Notes: a model not told the origin generated them from the sequence alone. Counted from the stretch's first letter, positions 42,638 to 52,145 are shown. The stretch is 64,000 bases of DNA from Neolewinella aurantiaca (GCF_008014675.1 NZ_VOXD01000004.1:124001-188000); one strand, 5' to 3'. Program-made: numbers and translations.

Positions 42638-43162
42638 ATGACGCTGAAAGAAATCCAGGAGTTGATCAAGCTCGTAGCCAAAACCGAACTTTCCGAATTC
42701 CGTTACAAAGACGGAGACGTAAAACTGCACATTCGTGGTAAGTCCTACGTTGGCAGCGGAGGTGGTAACCGCCAGTCCGGTGCGGGGCCATCCATCATTA
42801 ATGTTCCCGCAGCAGCTCCTGCTTACGGACCTGCTCCGGCAGCTCCTGCTCCGGCAGCACCCGTTGCTCCGCAAGCACCCGCTGCACCCGCGGCCGCGCC
42901 TAAAGCAGATGATGAAAGTCGCTACGTAGAAGTGAAGTCACCCATGATCGGTACTTTCTACCGTTCTCCTTCGCCCGACAAAGACCCTTACGTGAAGGTG
43001 GGAGACATGATCAAAAAAGGCGATACGGTATGTATCGTGGAAGCAATGAAGCTGTTCAATGAAATTGAATCTGAAGTAAGCGGGAAAATCGTGAAGATGC
43101 TGGTAGATGATGCCTCTCCGATCGAGTATGATCAGCCGCTCTACCTCGTAGATCCAGCTTAA
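42638..43162 (+). CDS. accB: Acetyl-CoA carboxylase biotin carboxyl carrier protein
   Basis: A 174-residue protein with a conserved N-terminal helix region (MTLKEIQELIKLVAKTELSE), a flexible Pro/Ala linker (about 60-95), and a biotinyl domain with IVEAMKLFNEIES, in which Lys138 carries biotin. It shuttles carboxybiotin in the first step of fatty-acid synthesis. ATG 42638 is chosen because the family starts with this helix; the longer frame beginning 42536 adds a non-conserved extension. Within the linker, an interspersed element (42881-42900) encodes Ala-Pro-Ala-Ala-Ala-Pro. accC follows 175 bp later. Confidence 0.95.
   Translation: MTLKEIQELIKLVAKTELSEFRYKDGDVKLHIRGKSYVGSGGGNRQSGAGPSIINVPAAAPAYGPAPAAPAPAAPVAPQAPAAPAAAPKADDESRYVEVKSPMIGTFYRSPSPDKDPYVKVGDMIKKGDTVCIVEAMKLFNEIESEVSGKIVKMLVDDASPIEYDQPLYLVDPA
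42881..42900 (+). repeat. Interspersed GC element, copy R12 (coding, AccB linker)
   Basis: GCTGCACCCGCGGCCGCGCC, read as Ala-Pro-Ala-Ala-Ala-Pro. The linker is already Ala/Pro-rich, so this could partly be chance. Confidence 0.6.
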
Positions 43163-43337
43163 GCATTTATTGTACAGAGTATTTGTACCGTGGCGTTCAG
43201 CATTCGGACTGCACACAATTCGTGGGCATCCCGAATGCCGGATACCAACGCCCAGATACTATTAAGTAATACTTCAACGGTACCGGCCTTCCCCTTTGTG
43301 TGGGGCATGTACCGACTGATATAAAGCTACGCCTTCT

Positions 43338-44690
43338 ATGGCTGAGAAGTTCAAGAAAATCCTCATCGCCAACCGCGGCGAAATTGCTCTGCGCATTATC
43401 CGGACAGCCCGGGAGATGGGCATCAAAACAGTTGCGATCTACTCTACGGCAGACCGGGAAAGCCTGCACGTTCGTTTTGCCGACGAAGCAGTCTGCATCG
43501 GCCCTCCCTCTTCTACCGACAGCTACCTGAGTATTCCCAAAATCATGGCCGCGGTGGAAATCACCAACGCAGATGCCGTGCACCCCGGTTACGGGTTCTT
43601 GTCGGAGAACGCTGACTTTGCGGAAATCTGTACCGAATACGGCGTCAAATTCATCGGGCCAAAGCCAGAGCACATCCGCCAGATGGGTGATAAGATCACG
43701 GCTAAAGATACCATGATCAAAGCCGGTGTACCGGTAGTGCCGGGAGACGGCGAGTTGCTGAAAAGCGTCGAAGATGGCCTTCAGCAGGCAGAAGTAATGG
43801 GCTACCCCGTTATCATCAAAGCCACCGCCGGAGGCGGTGGAAAAGGAATGCGTATGATCGCCGCCCCGGAAGAATTTCAGGGGGCGTGGGACAGCGCCCG
43901 GGCCGAAGCCAAAGCGGCTTTCGGTAACGACGGAATGTACATGGAAAAGTACATTACGGAGCCTCGCCACATCGAAATTCAGGTAGTAGGAGACCAGTAC
44001 GGAAAAGTTATTCACCTTTCTGAACGTGACTGCTCCGTACAGCGCCGCCACCAGAAACTTCTCGAAGAATGCCCCAGCCCGTTCATGACCGACGAACTAC
44101 GCGAACGCATGGGCCAGGCCGCCATTAAAGCCGGTGAAGCCATCAATTATGAAGGGGTGGGAACGGTAGAGTTCCTCGTTGACTCTGACCGGAATTTCTA
44201 CTTCATGGAGATGAATACCCGTATCCAGGTAGAGCATCCGGTAACCGAAGAAGTTCTTGATCTCGACCTGATTCGGGAGCAGATTAAAGTTGCCTACGGA
44301 GAACACCTGACCGGTATGAACTACGTGCCGAAAGGTCACGCGATCGAGTGCCGGATCAACGCTGAAGACCCCTGGAATAACTTCCGCCCAAGCCCGGGGA
44401 AAATCACCAGCTTCCACAGTTCCAAAGGACACGGCGTACGGGTAGACACCCACGTTTACGCCGGTTACACGATCAGCCCCTACTACGACAGTATGATCGC
44501 GAAGATCATCGTTCGGGCACCCACACGGGCGGATGCCATCACCAAGATGGAAAGAGCACTGAACGAATTCATCATCGAAGGCGTCAAAACAACCGTCCCT
44601 TTCCATCAATGGCTGATGAAGCAGGAGGATTTCCGTGAAGGGAATTTCGACACCGGCTGGTTGGGGCAACAGACCTTGCCAAAAGGATAA
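43338..44690 (+). CDS. accC: Acetyl-CoA carboxylase biotin carboxylase subunit
   Basis: A 450-residue enzyme of standard length. The N-terminal biotin carboxylase domain starts [18 protein letters not shown]. The ATP-grasp domain has the glycine-rich loop [13 protein letters not shown], the catalytic segment [17 protein letters not shown] and [15 protein letters not shown]. The C-terminal domain has [15 protein letters not shown]. It carboxylates biotin on AccB with ATP and bicarbonate. It forms the efp-accB-accC segment and ends in a strong terminator at 44718-44777. The carboxyltransferase subunits are not in the window. Confidence 0.97.
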   Translation: MAEKFKKILIANRGEIALRIIRTAREMGIKTVAIYSTADRESLHVRFADEAVCIGPPSSTDSYLSIPKIMAAVEITNADAVHPGYGFLSENADFAEICTEYGVKFIGPKPEHIRQMGDKITAKDTMIKAGVPVVPGDGELLKSVEDGLQQAEVMGYPVIIKATAGGGGKGMRMIAAPEEFQGAWDSARAEAKAAFGNDGMYMEKYITEPRHIEIQVVGDQYGKVIHLSERDCSVQRRHQKLLEECPSPFMTDELRERMGQAAIKAGEAINYEGVGTVEFLVDSDRNFYFMEMNTRIQVEHPVTEEVLDLDLIREQIKVAYGEHLTGMNYVPKGHAIECRINAEDPWNNFRPSPGKITSFHSSKGHGVRVDTHVYAGYTISPYYDSMIAKIIVRAPTRADAITKMERALNEFIIEGVKTTVPFHQWLMKQEDFREGNFDTGWLGQQTLPKG

Positions 44691-44717
44691 GCGCCTGCGG
44701 GCTTGATTTTCCGTAAT

Positions 44718-44777
44718 AAAAAAGCGTTCAGTATCCTAACTACCTCATATGGTTGTCAGCATACTGAACGCTTTTTT
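44718..44777 (+). terminator. Rho-independent terminator after accC
   Basis: Seventeen-base perfect arms (AAAAAAGCGTTCAGTAT and complement) with a 26-base loop and a T-tract. It works on both strands and also ends the convergent isomerase gene. Confidence 0.88.
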
Positions 44778-44797
44778 TTTGGGAGCACAGCTTGAGC

Positions 44798-45778
44798 TTA
44801 CGCAGCCATTTTCAGAAGTTCAATAGTCTTCTTGATGCCTTCTTCTTCGGAGAGGCTGTCTCCTTCGTACTCTACGCCGATCCATCCGGTGTAGCCAGCA
44901 TCCTTGACGGTTTTCAGGATTTTCTTGTAGTCCGATTCTTTTTCCCAGCCATCTGCATCGAAAACGTTGGCTTTGGCGGATACTGCTTTGGCGTAGGGCA
45001 TGAGTTCCTCAACGCCTTTGTAACGATCGTATTCTTCCAGGCAATTGCGCCAGTTCCCTTCTTCGCGGGTGATGCAGAAATTGCCGAAATCCGGTAGTGT
45101 CCCGCAGTTGTCCATACCCGTGTTCTTGATGACATTGGCCAGCCATTGCCCGTTGGAACTGTAGCCTCCGTGGTTCTCGACGATGACGTTGATGCCGTTG
45201 GTTTTTCCGTATTCAGACAGTTTTGCGAGCCCTTCAGTAGCAGCTTTAGCAACTTCTTCGGCGGTGCCTTTTCCTGCGGCGTTGACGCGGATGCTGTGGC
45301 AACCGAGGAATTTGGCGGCGTCAATCCACTTGTGGTGGTTGTTCACGGCTTCCATCCGTTTGTTCTTGTCGGTATCGCCGAGGTTGCCTTCGCCGTCGCA
45401 CATGATGAGCACAGAGGTGACGCCGTTGTCGTCGGCCCGTTGTTTCATTTGCTTGAGGTAGTCCATGTCGGTAGCCTTGTCCTTGAAGAACTGGTTGACG
45501 TATTCGATGCCGGACAGGCCGAAGGTTTCGCGGGTAACTTTGGCGAAGTCGAGGTTGTCCATTTCACCGGCTTTAAGGGTGCGGTGGAGGCTCCATTGAG
45601 CGAGGCTGATGTCGAACCACAGGGAGGGCTCGGCAGCAGGTGCGGGGGTGGCTGCTTCGGCAGTAGCTCCGTCTTCGGAGGTAGTGCTGTTACCACAACT
45701 CAGGAGGCCGGTAGTGCCCAGGAGGCCGAGCGCAAGGCCAGCTTTGGAGGAAGTGCGGAGGAAATTTCGTCTTTGCAT
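44798..45778 (-). CDS. Sugar phosphate isomerase/epimerase-like TIM-barrel protein, exported
   Basis: A 326-residue protein with a twin-arginine-like signal (MQRRNFLRTSSKAGLALGLL) and a Cys at the end of the signal region (LLSCG), so it may be a lipoprotein exported by Tat. The remaining part is a xylose isomerase-like TIM barrel: segments SLAQWSLHRTLKAGEM, NVIVENHGGYSSNGQW (metal-ligand Glu/His) and GTLPDFGNFCITREEG, and WIGVEYEGDSLSEEEG near the end. It is probably a periplasmic or surface sugar isomerase/epimerase with a metal ion. Substrate unknown. It is convergent with accC across the shared terminator. Confidence 0.85.
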   Translation of the reverse strand: MQRRNFLRTSSKAGLALGLLGTTGLLSCGNSTTSEDGATAEAATPAPAAEPSLWFDISLAQWSLHRTLKAGEMDNLDFAKVTRETFGLSGIEYVNQFFKDKATDMDYLKQMKQRADDNGVTSVLIMCDGEGNLGDTDKNKRMEAVNNHHKWIDAAKFLGCHSIRVNAAGKGTAEEVAKAATEGLAKLSEYGKTNGINVIVENHGGYSSNGQWLANVIKNTGMDNCGTLPDFGNFCITREEGNWRNCLEEYDRYKGVEELMPYAKAVSAKANVFDADGWEKESDYKKILKTVKDAGYTGWIGVEYEGDSLSEEEGIKKTIELLKMAA

Positions 45779-45867
45779 GAATGTGTGTTTTTGGAAGTGT
45801 AGAGATACGGAAAATTTAGACTATTTCTGTAGTCATTAACTTACAGCATAACCAATTACCTGAAGCA

Positions 45868-46296
45868 ATGGCAAAGAACGAACCCAAAACAAAACCCACC
45901 GCAGTAAACCCACAGACTTTTGTGGCTGCAGTCGAAGATGAGCAGAAGCGTGCAGATGCAGAATGGGTGATGGCCATGATGGAGGAAGTTACCGGAGAGC
46001 CGCCCGTGATGTGGGGCCCAAGCATTATCGGGTTCGGAACCTACCACTACGTCTACGAATCAGGGCGCGAAGGCGACTGGATGCTTACCGGATTCAGCCC
46101 GCGGAAAGCGGCTCTTTCGATTTACCTGATGAGCGGCCTTAAACAGGAGGAAGAGTACCTGGCCAAACTTGGGAAATACAAAACGGGTAAGAGCTGCCTC
46201 TACGTAAAGCGACTGAGCGATATTGATACCGATGTGCTGCGCGCGATGGTGGTGGCGTCGGTAGCTAAGGTTCGGGCGGGAGAGATCCGGTACTGA
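45868..46296 (+). CDS. DUF1801 domain protein
   Basis: A 142-residue cytoplasmic protein with the DUF1801 (YdhG-like) fold. Diagnostic parts are FVAAVEDEQKRADAEWVMAMM, PVMWGPSIIGFGTYHYVYESG and FSPRKAALSIYLMSG. The role of the family is unknown. The gene is divergent from the exported isomerase gene and separate from the DUF5916 gene downstream (226-bp gap, with an interspersed element in it). Confidence 0.85.
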   Translation: MAKNEPKTKPTAVNPQTFVAAVEDEQKRADAEWVMAMMEEVTGEPPVMWGPSIIGFGTYHYVYESGREGDWMLTGFSPRKAALSIYLMSGLKQEEEYLAKLGKYKTGKSCLYVKRLSDIDTDVLRAMVVASVAKVRAGEIRY

Positions 46297-46320
46297 GCCA
46301 TGCTTGCCCTCTAACCTTTA

Positions 46321-46340
46321 TTGCACCCGCGGCCGCGCCC
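46321..46340 (+). repeat. Interspersed GC element, copy R13 (intergenic)
   Basis: TTGCACCCGCGGCCGCGCCC, full length, one base from consensus, upstream of and in the same direction as the DUF5916 gene (183 bp). Confidence 0.8.
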
Positions 46341-46522
46341 GGATTGCCCCTCGTCATTCACCATGGAAAATCCTTGAGCCACTCTCCCCGCACAGTGGTG
46401 CCGGAAGACTGTCGGAATTGGGAGGACAGAAATTATAATGTTTAAACTTTTTTCTCCGGAGAGTGCAACCCCGACGAGAGGGATGCGTCTATACGAATAC
46501 ACTAGTAGTTAGACATATCCAC

Positions 46523-49165
46523 ATGAGACGAATCAACCTGTTATTACTGTTGCAGCTTCTTTTATTTGCAGGACTTTACGCGCAGAGTACCCGCCCGGAA
46601 TACACCACCACACGCATCGAAGGCGAAGCGCCAACCATAGATGGCCACCTCGATGATAAAGCCTGGAACCAGGTAGAGTGGGGCGGCGACTTTCATCAGC
46701 GCCAGCCCAGCGATATTGAACCGGTGAGCCAGGAAACCGCTTTCAAAATCCTTTACGACGACCGTTACGTCTACGTAGCGTGGCGCGCCTTCGATACGGA
46801 ACCGGAAAAAATTGAAGCCCGCCTTGGCCGGAGAGATGATTTTCCCGGCGACTGGGTAGAGATCAACTTCGATAGTTTTAACGATAAGCGTTCCGGATTC
46901 TCTTTTTCCGCCTCGGCGAGCGGCGTGCGGGGTGATGAGTTCATCAGTAACGACGGCAACAACTGGGACAGCAGCTGGAACCCGACCTGGTTCTTCAAAT
47001 CGAGGACTGATGACCAAGGCTATACAGCAGAAGCGCGGATACCACTCTCTCAGCTCCGCTTCGGCAAGGAGGAAAACCAAACATGGGGCCTGCAGGTGAA
47101 CCGTCACTTCTTCCGCGGGCAGGAGCACAGCTCCTGGGCTCCCGTTAAACAGACCCAGAACGGATGGGTTAGCCGGTTCGGCGTACTGAAAGGGCTAGAT
47201 GGCATCAAGGCCCGTAAGCCTCTTGAGATTCAACCCTACGTACTCGGCCAACTGCGCACCGGCGGAGACTTCGCCGGAGATGATCCCTTTGAGCGTACTA
47301 CTGACACACGCCTCAGTGCAGGCTTCGACGGCCGGGTAGGAATAACGAACGACGTAGTGGTAGACTTTACCGTGAATCCTGATTTTGGCCAGGTAGAAGC
47401 CGATCCGGGAGCCATCAACCTGGATGGCTTTCAGATTTTCTTCCAGGAGCAGCGTCCGTTCTTTGTTGAGGGCCGGAATATCTTCGATTACCGCCTGACC
47501 CAGGCTGAAGCCGGGGGCTCGTACAATGGCGATTTATTGTTTTACAGCCGCCGGATCGGAGGTGCGCCCAGCAGGTTTGTTGGCGAAAACCCGGGAGTTG
47601 GCAGGTTTGTACAGCAGCCTGAGAACACCACGATTATCGGTGCTGCCAAGGTGAGCGGTAAAACGCAAAGTGGCCTTTCGTTGGGGCTGCTGTCCAGTTT
47701 CACGGAGCGTGAGTTCGCCACAGTTATTGACAACAACGGTGAGAGCAAAGAGCAGGTAGAGCCTTTCACCAGTTACAACGTTGGCCGGGTACAGCAGGAT
47801 TTCAACGATGGGCAAAGCTCCATCGGGGTAATGCTTACCAGCGTGAACCGGGATTTGCACACCGAGGAACTTAACTTCCTGCACAACAATGCTTACTCCA
47901 GCGGCGTCGATCTGGTTCATCGGTGGAAAGACCGGGCGTGGCAATTGCGGGCGAACATGGTCTGGAGTCAGGTACGTGGTTCGGAGCAGGCCATTACACG
48001 CACGCAGCGGGCCTTTGAGCACAACTTTCAGCGACCGGACGCAGACCACCTTTCAGTTGACAGCACGGCCACCCGCCTCAACGGTACGGGCGGTACGGTA
48101 GCTATCGGCGAGTTCAACGGCGACTGGGTCTTTGAAACGGGAGCAACTTTTCGCAGCCCGGGGCTGGAGCTGAACGATATCGGTTTTCTCAACAACACGG
48201 AACAGATGAACTTCTTCGCGTGGGGTGCCCGCCGTTGGCGGAACCCGACCAAAGCCTTTAACCGGTTCCAGTGGAACCAGAACATTTATGCGGGCTGGGA
48301 TTGGAGCGGAGCGGCCCTGAACCGCAGTTACAATACCAACGTTTGGGGGCAGTTCAAGAATTTCTCCAATTTCAACTTCTTCGTTAATCTGGAACAACAG
48401 GACATTAGCCGGAACGCACTGAGGGGCGGGCCCCTCTTCCGGAGATCTCCCGGTTTTGCGACCGGAGGAGGAATCGGGACCGACCAGCGGAAAAAACTCC
48501 GTGCTTACCTGTACTTCAACGGCGGCCAGAGCTACGACGGAAACGTGATGGGAGGATCAGTAAGCCTGGATGTAGCCTACCAGCCTACCGATGCCCTTTC
48601 GTTGAGTGTTGAGCCAAGCTTTAATCCGTCTACCCGCCGGGATCAGTACATCACTACACAGACTATTGGTGGGCGTACCGGCTACATCCACGGCCAGATT
48701 GAACAGCAGGTCTTCAGCCTTACGATGCGGGCGACGTATAACCTTACCCCCGACTTCACGATCCAGTACTACGCTCAGCCATTCGTGGCCCGGGGCGTGT
48801 ACGACGAATTTAAGATCGTGGACAATCCGCTGGCTAAGGATTTTGACAATCGTTTCATCGTTTTTCCCGAATCCTCCGTCACCTATGACGCTGTAAACGA
48901 TAACTACAGCATCAACGATCAGGAAGACGGGGCCACCGACTGGGCGTTCAGGAACCCGGACTTTAATTTCCTGCAGTTCCGCTCCAACCTGGTCATCAGG
49001 TGGGAGTACCGGCCCAGTTCAACGGTGTTTTTGGTATGGTCTCAGGGTACTTCGGGCGGCACCGATCCGGCCAAGGGCGTTTTCTCTGCCTTGTCCGAAG
49101 ATTTATTTGCCGGAGACCTGCGGAACACTTTTTTGGTAAAGGGAACTTACCGGCTGGTGAGGTAG
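46523..49165 (+). CDS. DUF5916 outer-membrane protein with CBM9-like N-terminal domain
   Basis: An 880-residue protein beginning MRRINLLLLLQLLLFAGLYA (signal peptide; ATG 46523 chosen over 46463). The N-terminal 200 residues resemble carbohydrate-binding module family 9 (IDGHLDDKAWNQVEW, YVYVAWRAFDTEP), and the remainder matches DUF5916, a beta-barrel-like region (VEGRNIFDYRLTQAEAGG and many aromatic strands) ending in Val-Arg. The protein is predicted to sit in the outer membrane and may bind glycans; no function is established for the family. It is monocistronic. Confidence 0.85.
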   Translation: MRRINLLLLLQLLLFAGLYAQSTRPEYTTTRIEGEAPTIDGHLDDKAWNQVEWGGDFHQRQPSDIEPVSQETAFKILYDDRYVYVAWRAFDTEPEKIEARLGRRDDFPGDWVEINFDSFNDKRSGFSFSASASGVRGDEFISNDGNNWDSSWNPTWFFKSRTDDQGYTAEARIPLSQLRFGKEENQTWGLQVNRHFFRGQEHSSWAPVKQTQNGWVSRFGVLKGLDGIKARKPLEIQPYVLGQLRTGGDFAGDDPFERTTDTRLSAGFDGRVGITNDVVVDFTVNPDFGQVEADPGAINLDGFQIFFQEQRPFFVEGRNIFDYRLTQAEAGGSYNGDLLFYSRRIGGAPSRFVGENPGVGRFVQQPENTTIIGAAKVSGKTQSGLSLGLLSSFTEREFATVIDNNGESKEQVEPFTSYNVGRVQQDFNDGQSSIGVMLTSVNRDLHTEELNFLHNNAYSSGVDLVHRWKDRAWQLRANMVWSQVRGSEQAITRTQRAFEHNFQRPDADHLSVDSTATRLNGTGGTVAIGEFNGDWVFETGATFRSPGLELNDIGFLNNTEQMNFFAWGARRWRNPTKAFNRFQWNQNIYAGWDWSGAALNRSYNTNVWGQFKNFSNFNFFVNLEQQDISRNALRGGPLFRRSPGFATGGGIGTDQRKKLRAYLYFNGGQSYDGNVMGGSVSLDVAYQPTDALSLSVEPSFNPSTRRDQYITTQTIGGRTGYIHGQIEQQVFSLTMRATYNLTPDFTIQYYAQPFVARGVYDEFKIVDNPLAKDFDNRFIVFPESSVTYDAVNDNYSINDQEDGATDWAFRNPDFNFLQFRSNLVIRWEYRPSSTVFLVWSQGTSGGTDPAKGVFSALSEDLFAGDLRNTFLVKGTYRLVR

Positions 49166-49250
49166 CAGCGTGCACGATTTAGCTGGTCTTTATCAGGATT
49201 TGGCTGTTCTTTAAGTTGGAACTGCAGAGAACATCAATTTTCTTCTGCCT

Positions 49251-49448
49251 TTAATTCATCTTTCTTCTCGTCTTTTTATCAAACAATCCTGAGCTTGCTT
49301 TATGACGTGGCTTACCGTTTTTTTTTAGGGCCGTCTTGGTGGTGTGTTCGATCGCTGCGCAGCCTGATTTGCGCGCACACCCTGTGGAAACAAAGGTTAC
49401 GGAGAAGGAGATAAGAATAACAATAAAGTAAACCCGTAGCTGTTTCAT
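49251..49448 (-). CDS. Small lipoprotein, unknown
   Basis: A 65-residue protein: signal peptide MKQLRVYFIVILISFSV, lipobox STGC (about Cys24), then a short Lys-rich basic tail with two further Cys. ATG 49448 is chosen because it starts the signal peptide; an upstream in-frame start at 49520 would add 24 residues of unlikely sequence. It has no known family. It lies between the DUF5916 gene and the HU gene; no promoter was recognised. Confidence 0.5.
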   Translation of the reverse strand: MKQLRVYFIVILISFSVTFVSTGCARKSGCAAIEHTTKTALKKNGKPRHKASSGLFDKKTRRKMN

Positions 49449-49543
49449 ACGTTGTAGCGATTGTGCATTTGCCTTTGAGAACGCCAAAATTGGGCATTTA
49501 AGCACGAAAAACCTTATCAAATCAAAAATTTAGCTCAAAAATG

Positions 49544-49574
49544 TTGCAAGGGGCTTTCTCCCGACCAATATTTG
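49544..49574 (+). promoter_or_regulatory. Promoter of the HU gene
   Basis: TTG (49544-49546), 20-base spacer, AATATTTG (49567-49574), one mismatch from TAnnTTTG. Confidence 0.6.
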
Positions 49575-49607
49575 CCGCTCTTAATCCATATCCAAAATCC
49601 TGAACCA

Positions 49608-49880
49608 ATGAATAAAGGAGAACTCGTGGCGTCTATCGCCGACAATGCTGGTCTTACTCAAAGCCAAGCCGAAGCTGCTCTTAGCGCCACTCTCGACGCC
49701 ATCCAGGGCGCCCTCAAAGGCGGCGACAGCGTAAGCCTCGTAGGCTTTGGTACTTTCTCTGCCAACGAACGCCCTGCGCGCGAAGGCCGTAACCCACGTA
49801 CCGGTGAGACCATCCAGATTGCTGCTAAAACCGTTGCTAAATTCAAGCCCGGTAAGAAACTCAGCGATGCTTTGAACTAG
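49608..49880 (+). CDS. HU family DNA-binding protein
   Basis: A 90-residue histone-like protein with the HU layout: two N-terminal helices (MNKGELVASIADNAGLTQSQAEAAL), strands, and the arm motif GFGTFSANERPAREGRNPRTGE with the conserved proline, followed by KFKPGKKLSDAL. It binds DNA without strong sequence preference and compacts the chromosome. ATG 49608 is chosen by family length; an in-frame frame from 49572 would add 12 residues. A promoter and a downstream terminator (49911-49950) make it monocistronic. Confidence 0.93.
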   Translation: MNKGELVASIADNAGLTQSQAEAALSATLDAIQGALKGGDSVSLVGFGTFSANERPAREGRNPRTGETIQIAAKTVAKFKPGKKLSDALN

Positions 49881-49910
49881 TCTTAACCGACCAGTTAATC
49901 TTAAATGATC

Positions 49911-49950
49911 AGCGACCCGCTCTCCTTGTGAGGGTGGGTCGCTTTCGTTT
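49911..49950 (+). terminator. Rho-independent terminator after the HU gene
   Basis: Eight-base arms AGCGACCC and GGGTCGCT around a 16-base loop, followed by a T-rich stretch. Confidence 0.75.
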
Positions 49951-50069
49951 TCGGCAAACCCCGGCACGCAGGGAGCGACCTGAAGGTGGAAGAGATCACC
50001 GGCAGGAGAGCGAACATCCTCACCATTTCTACCTTATAAAAAGTAATGCACAGTTAACGGCAAAAGACT

Positions 50070-50077
50070 TAGCTTTG
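50070..50077 (+). promoter_or_regulatory. -7 element of the transketolase operon
   Basis: TAGCTTTG matches TAnnTTTG, 53 bp upstream of the first transketolase gene. The -33 region is not clear. Confidence 0.45.
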
Positions 50078-50129
50078 CATTTAACTTATCTCCCGAAAAA
50101 ATCGTTTTCGGAGAAACAACCAAGATTTT

Positions 50130-50975
50130 ATGGCAGACATCCAAGAACTAGAACGCATCGCCAGCCAGGTGAGACGCGACATCATCCGCCAGGTTTACCT
50201 TTGTCAGAGTGGTCACCCCGGTGGTTCCCTCGGCAACGCTGACCTGCTTACAGCGCTATATTTTGAGGTGATGGAGAATGACCCCAGCTTCAATATGGAA
50301 GGCAAGGGTGAAGATATTTTTCTCCTCTCCAACGGTCACATCAGTCCGGTGTTTTACTCCGTACTTGCGCACCGCGGTTACTTCCCGGTGAAGGAACTGG
50401 CGACTTTCCGCCAGATCAACTCCCGCGTTCAGGGCCACCCAACTACCCACGAAGGACTGCCGGGTATCCGGATCGCATCCGGCTCTTTGGGCCAGGGCCC
50501 GTCCGTAGCCTGCGGTATGGCACTCGCCAAACGCATGAACGGAGACGACAAGACCATCTTTGTACTTACCGGCGACGGCGAGCAGCAGGAAGGCCAGATC
50601 TGGGAAGCAGCACTCTTTGCTCCCCACAACAAACTGGAGAACCTGGTACTCATCATCGATGACAACGGCCAGCAAATCGACGGACCTACCGAAGATGTAC
50701 TCAAGCTTGGCAGCTTTGAGGACAAGTACAAGGCTTTTGGTTGGGACATCATGCACATGGACGGCAACAACATGGCCGAGACAGTAAAGGTGCTCAAAGA
50801 AGCCCAGGCCAAGCGCAACGGTAAGCCAACCTGTATTGTGATGAAAACAGCAATGGGTAAAGGGGTAGACTTCATGGAAGGAACCCACCACTGGCACGGA
50901 AAGGCCCCGAGCGAAGAGCAGACAAAAGTTGCTCTGGCTCAACTGGAAGAAACCCTTGGTGACTTCCCGGCATAA
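50130..50975 (+). CDS. Transketolase, N-terminal (ThDP-binding) subunit
   Basis: A 281-residue protein equal to the N-terminal third to half of a transketolase, as in split transketolases. It has SGHPGGSLG, GSLGQGPSVACGMA, and the thiamine diphosphate/metal motif GDGEQQEGQIWEAA with IDDNGQQIDGPTEDVL. It transfers two-carbon ketol units in the pentose phosphate pathway together with the second subunit, whose gene starts 136 bp downstream. The gap holds a C13 run and an interspersed element. A -7 element is 53 bp upstream. Confidence 0.93.
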   Translation: MADIQELERIASQVRRDIIRQVYLCQSGHPGGSLGNADLLTALYFEVMENDPSFNMEGKGEDIFLLSNGHISPVFYSVLAHRGYFPVKELATFRQINSRVQGHPTTHEGLPGIRIASGSLGQGPSVACGMALAKRMNGDDKTIFVLTGDGEQQEGQIWEAALFAPHNKLENLVLIIDDNGQQIDGPTEDVLKLGSFEDKYKAFGWDIMHMDGNNMAETVKVLKEAQAKRNGKPTCIVMKTAMGKGVDFMEGTHHWHGKAPSEEQTKVALAQLEETLGDFPA

Positions 50976-51041
50976 CCGGCCCTTCCTTAGCTGCTAACGA
51001 GCACCCCGGTTACCTCAACTTGTAACCTTCACTGCTACCGT

Positions 51042-51054
51042 CCCCCCCCCCCCC
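51042..51054 (+). repeat. Homopolymeric C13 tract between the transketolase halves
   Basis: Thirteen consecutive C bases, 57 bp before the start of the second transketolase gene and just ahead of interspersed copy R14. Such runs slip readily in replication and are also difficult for sequencing. Confidence 0.9.
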
Positions 51055-51058
51055 AACA

Positions 51059-51078
51059 TTGCACCTGCGCGCCCGCCC
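51059..51078 (+). repeat. Interspersed GC element, copy R14 (intergenic)
   Basis: TTGCACCTGCGCGCCCGCCC with a changed centre, 33 bp upstream of the second transketolase gene and in its direction. Confidence 0.65.
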
Positions 51079-51110
51079 AGATGCCTCTCCTAATAAAGAA
51101 TTTCATAGCT

Positions 51111-52073
51111 ATGCTATCCTTAGATAAATTGCAACAAACTGGCAAAAAAGCCACCCGCGATGGTTTCGGCGCCGGCCTTAAAGCCGCTGGCGATCAGCAC
51201 GACAACGTAGTCATGCTTACCGCCGACCTGCGCGGCTCCATGAAGTCTGAAGACTTCATCAATACTTACCCCGATCGTTTCATTCAGTGTGGTATTTCCG
51301 AAGCCAACATGATGGGCGTTGCCGCCGGTCTTGCTACTTCGGGTAAGATCCCGATGACGACGACTTTTGCCAACTTCAGTACCGGCCGCGTTTACGATCA
51401 GATCCGTCAGAGTATCGCTTACAGCGATAAAAACGTGAAGATTTGTGCCAGCCACGCCGGCCTTACCCTCGGCGAAGATGGTGCTACCCACCAGATTCTT
51501 GAGGACATCGGTATGATGCGGATGCTTCCCGGCATGACGGTCATCAACCCTTGTGACTACAACCAGACCAAAGCTGCTGTGCAAGCCATTGCCGACCACC
51601 ACGGCCCGGTTTACCTGCGTTTCGGTCGTCCCGGATGGCCCATCTTCATCCCCGAAGATCAGGAGTTCGTGATCGGTAAAGCGCTGCACCTCAACGAAGG
51701 CTCCGATGTGTCCATCTTCGCGACCGGCCACCTCGTATGGCACGCCGTTGAAGCTGCGCGTGAACTCGAAGCCGAAGGCATTAGCGTTGACCTCATCAAT
51801 ATCCACACGATTAAGCCGCTCGACGAAGAGGCGGTGATCGCCAGTGCCAAAAAGACCGGCGCGGTGGTGTCCTGCGAGGAGCACAACAAATACGGTGGCC
51901 TGGGCTCTGCTATCGCGGAATGCCTGAGCAAAAACCAGCCTACCTTCCAGGAGTACGTCGCTACTGACGATACCTTTGGTGAGTCTGGAACCGCCGCTCA
52001 GTTGCTTGACAAGTACGGCCTTGGTGTCAAAGACATCGTTGCCGCAGCTAAGCGGGCGATTGCGAAGAAATAG
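51111..52073 (+). CDS. Transketolase, C-terminal subunit
   Basis: A 320-residue protein with the pyrimidine-binding domain of transketolase: LTADLRGSMKSEDF, the catalytic-glutamate segment QCGISEANMMGVAAGLATSG, then GLTLGEDGATHQILEDIGMM, and a C-terminal transketolase domain with VISCEEHNKYGGLGSAIAE-like text. It completes the split enzyme. An in-frame ATG at 51081 overlaps the interspersed element region; ATG 51111 (MLSLDKLQQTGKKATRDGFG) is the better family start. The gene ends 32 bp before a strong terminator. Confidence 0.93.
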   Translation: MLSLDKLQQTGKKATRDGFGAGLKAAGDQHDNVVMLTADLRGSMKSEDFINTYPDRFIQCGISEANMMGVAAGLATSGKIPMTTTFANFSTGRVYDQIRQSIAYSDKNVKICASHAGLTLGEDGATHQILEDIGMMRMLPGMTVINPCDYNQTKAAVQAIADHHGPVYLRFGRPGWPIFIPEDQEFVIGKALHLNEGSDVSIFATGHLVWHAVEAARELEAEGISVDLINIHTIKPLDEEAVIASAKKTGAVVSCEEHNKYGGLGSAIAECLSKNQPTFQEYVATDDTFGESGTAAQLLDKYGLGVKDIVAAAKRAIAKK

Positions 52074-52104
52074 TATTCAGCCTGTCGCTGTTTCGATGCA
52101 CGAT

Positions 52105-52143
52105 AAAACGGCTCTCTTACTTCGGTAGGAGAGCCGTTTTTTT
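52105..52143 (+). terminator. Rho-independent terminator after the transketolase operon
   Basis: Twelve-base arms AAAACGGCTCTC and GAGAGCCGTTTT around a 12-base loop, with seven Ts following. Confidence 0.92.
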
Positions 52144-52145
52144 AT

